From: CAYXDO01 sp964463485
GTDB lineage: Bacteria; Myxococcota; Kuafuiibacteriia; Kuafuiibacteriales; Kuafuiibacteriaceae
Assembly (NCBI GenBank): GCA_964463485.1
Contig: CAYXDO010000008.1
Coordinates: 1-64,000, forward strand
Length of the DNA: 64,000 bases
Reading direction: 5' to 3'
The notes under the pieces were generated by a model. That model saw only the letters and a list, made by a program, of their open reading frames with translations. It did no database searches and had not been told where the DNA came from. This document shows positions 62,356-64,000 of the stretch, piece after piece. How positions within the stretch are numbered: the stretch's first letter is position 1; every line of letters starts with the position of its first letter. The translations under genes were made by a program, and so were the position numbers.

Positions 62356-64000
62356 TATCGTCGTCGGAATAGACCTTGGGACCACCAACTCATTGGTGGG
62401 TGCGGTCATCAACGGCCACCTGAAGCTGTTTTCAGACGCAGAGGGTCGGGAGCTCCTGCCGTCGGCGGTGGCCATGGACGAGTCCGGTAAGTTGGTCGTC
62501 GGTCGTGCCGCGCGCAATCGAAGGCTCCTCGACCCCACCGGCACCGCCCTGTCGGTCAAACGCAAGATGGGTACCGACGTCAACGTTAGGGTAGGCAAGC
62601 GGGAGCTTTCGCCGCAAGAAGTGAGCGCGCTCGTGCTCGGAGGGTTGTTGGACTGGGTCCAGACCGCAACCGGCCAGCGTCCCAAGCGAGCAGTCATCAC
62701 TGTCCCCGCCTACTTCGGAGAAGCGCAGCGCCAGGCCACGCGCGATGCCGGTGAGATCGCTGGGTTGAAGGTCGAGCGCCTGGTCAACGAGCCGACCGCC
62801 GCGGCGCTCACGTACCAAACCGGCAGCGAGGAGCGCGTGCTCGTCTATGACTTCGGGGGCGGTACTTTCGACGTCTCCGTGCTCGAACGAGACCAAGGAT
62901 TTCTGGAGGTCAAGGCCAGTCGCGGAGATACTCAGCTCGGCGGGGACGACGTCGACCAGGCCTTGGTGCGCCTGATTTTGGATCGAGTGAGTGTGAGTGG
63001 GTCGCGTGGCGCGATCGAGAAGGATCCGCGGGCCATGGTGCGGCTTCTGGATGCGGCGGAGCGGGCCAAAATGGCGCTCTCGACCCGCGACGACGTCGAA
63101 GTCATCGAGCCTTACATAACGGGACAAGGGGCGAGCGGAATTCACGTCGAGTGCCGGCTGACTCGAGAAGACCTCGACCAGGCTTCGGAGCCCTTCGTGG
63201 CTCGAACACTGACCGAGGTGGAGCGAGCGCTCGGCGATGCGCGCATCAAAGGCAAACATCTCGATCGAGTGCTGCTCGTGGGCGGTTCGAGCCGCCTGCC
63301 GCTCGTGGCCGAGCGCGTGTCCGAGCTGCTGGATCAACCCGCGTATGCCGAGATGGACGCCGATCGGGCGGTCGGGCTCGGCGCGTCCATTCTGGCGGGC
63401 CGAGCCACGGGTGAGGATGTGGCGGAGGTGCTCGTCGACATCGCTCCGCACTCGATTTCGATCGGAGTCCATGACTCCGCGATGCCCATGTTCGCTCTTC
63501 CGGATTTCGACGAGCTGATGGCGGCGAAGTTGATCAAGAAGGACACCGCCGTTCCGGTGGAGCGAAAAGAGACCTTCTACACGACCGTCGACGACCAGAC
63601 GAGCATCCGAGCTCCAATTACGCAGGGCGAGGGGTCTCGCTGCGGAGACAACATTCCGCTCGGCGAGATCGAGGTGCTCGACCTCCCGCCGTCTCCGGCG
63701 GGGAGCGCGGTCGACGTACGTGTTCGACTCGATCTCTCGGGAATCTTGCACGTGTCCGCGACGCACCGGGCTTCGGAGCGAACTCAGACGGTGATCATTT
63801 CGCACAGCCCCTATCGACTCTCCGAACAGCGGCGCGAGCAATCCCGGAGGGAGATGGAAGCCATTCGCGCCCACGAGCCCGGCGCCGTCGAGGAGAGTTT
63901 GGGTCCCGACGAAGCCGAGCTCAGACTGGCCCAAGCAATGGTCGCGCGGGCGGAGCGAGCGATCGAGAAAGCAGAGCCTGGAGAGCCGAGTCAGGCGGCT
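62348..64000 (+). CDS. Hsp70/DnaK family chaperone (partial, runs off window)
   Basis: At least 551 residues in frame to the last base, no stop seen. Canonical motifs: VVGIDLGTTNSLVG at the N-terminus, VITVPAYFGEAQRQATRDA, RLVNEPTAAALTYQ, VYDFGGGTFDVSVLE, DRVLLVGGSSRLPLVAERV, and a substrate-binding domain of beta strands (VRVRLDLSGILHVSATHRA). So it is an intact ATPase, unlike the Hsp70 at 22433-24049. ATG at 62348 overlaps the GrpE-like gene by 8 nt. The C-terminal lid lies beyond the window. The substrates and link to the helical protein and the PPD J-protein are unknown; an SglK-like role in surface/motility is a possibility only. Confidence 0.94.
   Translation, partial: MSDIVVGIDLGTTNSLVGAVINGHLKLFSDAEGRELLPSAVAMDESGKLVVGRAARNRRLLDPTGTALSVKRKMGTDVNVRVGKRELSPQEVSALVLGGLLDWVQTATGQRPKRAVITVPAYFGEAQRQATRDAGEIAGLKVERLVNEPTAAALTYQTGSEERVLVYDFGGGTFDVSVLERDQGFLEVKASRGDTQLGGDDVDQALVRLILDRVSVSGSRGAIEKDPRAMVRLLDAAERAKMALSTRDDVEVIEPYITGQGASGIHVECRLTREDLDQASEPFVARTLTEVERALGDARIKGKHLDRVLLVGGSSRLPLVAERVSELLDQPAYAEMDADRAVGLGASILAGRATGEDVAEVLVDIAPHSISIGVHDSAMPMFALPDFDELMAAKLIKKDTAVPVERKETFYTTVDDQTSIRAPITQGEGSRCGDNIPLGEIEVLDLPPSPAGSAVDVRVRLDLSGILHVSATHRASERTQTVIISHSPYRLSEQRREQSRREMEAIRAHEPGAVEESLGPDEAELRLAQAMVARAERAIEKAEPGEPSQAA

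Noticed and set aside
62432..63934. Long minus-strand frame opposite the terminal Hsp70
   Set aside because: The plus-strand Hsp70 shows all family motifs in one frame; the opposite frame has no motif.
1..64000. parS sites (TGTTNCACGTGNAACA-like) anywhere in the window
   Set aside because: Several CACGTG cores occur, mostly in coding DNA, but none has matching flanks on both sides.

Overview
The window is about 64 kb of GC-rich chromosomal DNA, densely packed and with many GTG starts. It comes from a Gram-negative bacterium: there is an LpxL-type acyltransferase, an Mla lipid-transport operon and many lipoprotein signal peptides. Several features together point to the Myxococcota (myxobacteria and relatives), most likely a Polyangia-like lineage. 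These are the many low-complexity secreted lipoproteins, multiple Hsp70 paralogues, a SctJ-type secretion lipoprotein beside a FliG-like protein, a giant RHS lipoprotein, and thrombospondin-3/VWA surface proteins. The assignment is inferred from gene content. No rRNA, tRNA or CRISPR array was seen.

Layout. 0-2.4 kb: class V PLP enzyme and a divergent VOC protein. 2.7-8.7 kb (minus): a coupled cluster of three exported proteins (metzincin lipoprotein, HEAT-repeat protein, 941-aa lipoprotein). 8.9-11.0 kb: Tex. 11.2-13.3 kb: a small lipoprotein and a putative outer-membrane protein. 13.4-15.1 kb: B12-dependent acyl-CoA mutase large subunit, divergent from a TetR / Tat-signal subunit / GMC oxidoreductase operon (15.2-17.8 kb). 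17.8-21.0 kb (minus): SctJ, FliG-like protein, LpxL-like acyltransferase. 21.0-24.0 kb: CAP-domain lipoprotein, DUF4336-like protein and a degenerate Hsp70. 24.2-28.0 kb: MlaE-MlaF-MlaD operon and a convergent Crp/Fnr regulator. 28.2-30.0 kb (minus): TrmH-family methyltransferase coupled to DnaJ. 30.1-34.6 kb: NAD-dependent reductase, a disordered conserved protein, an archaemetzincin with a broken active site, and ParB. 34.8-44.5 kb: VWA lipoprotein, a two-gene nucleotidyltransferase-like pair, and a 2062-aa RHS/NHL lipoprotein. 44.6-52.3 kb: a Yfa-type alpha-2-macroglobulin operon. 52.4-59.0 kb: CNNM/CorC protein, DUF4349 lipoprotein, PilT-like ATPase, and a single-chain molybdenum hydroxylase. 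59.4-64.0 kb: a translationally coupled operon of a large helical protein, a J-domain protein with PPD in place of HPD, a GrpE-like protein, and an Hsp70 that runs off the window.

The most interesting parts are as follows. (1) The terminal four-gene Hsp70 operon has an atypical J-protein and an unrecognised 683-aa partner. (2) The three-gene secreted cluster at 2.7-8.7 kb has a HEAT-repeat protein whose layout recalls lipid-transfer/vitellogenin N-terminal regions. (3) The pseudo-archaemetzincin sits 1 nt ahead of parB. (4) The Yfa-type operon has an alpha-2-macroglobulin that keeps an intact CLEQ thioester motif. (5) SctJ is paired with a FliG-like protein, with no other secretion genes in view. 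A ~72-bp repeat occurs at both ends of the window (59-130 and 59215-59287). A TetR-type palindrome that also resembles an intrinsic terminator lies just upstream of tetR.
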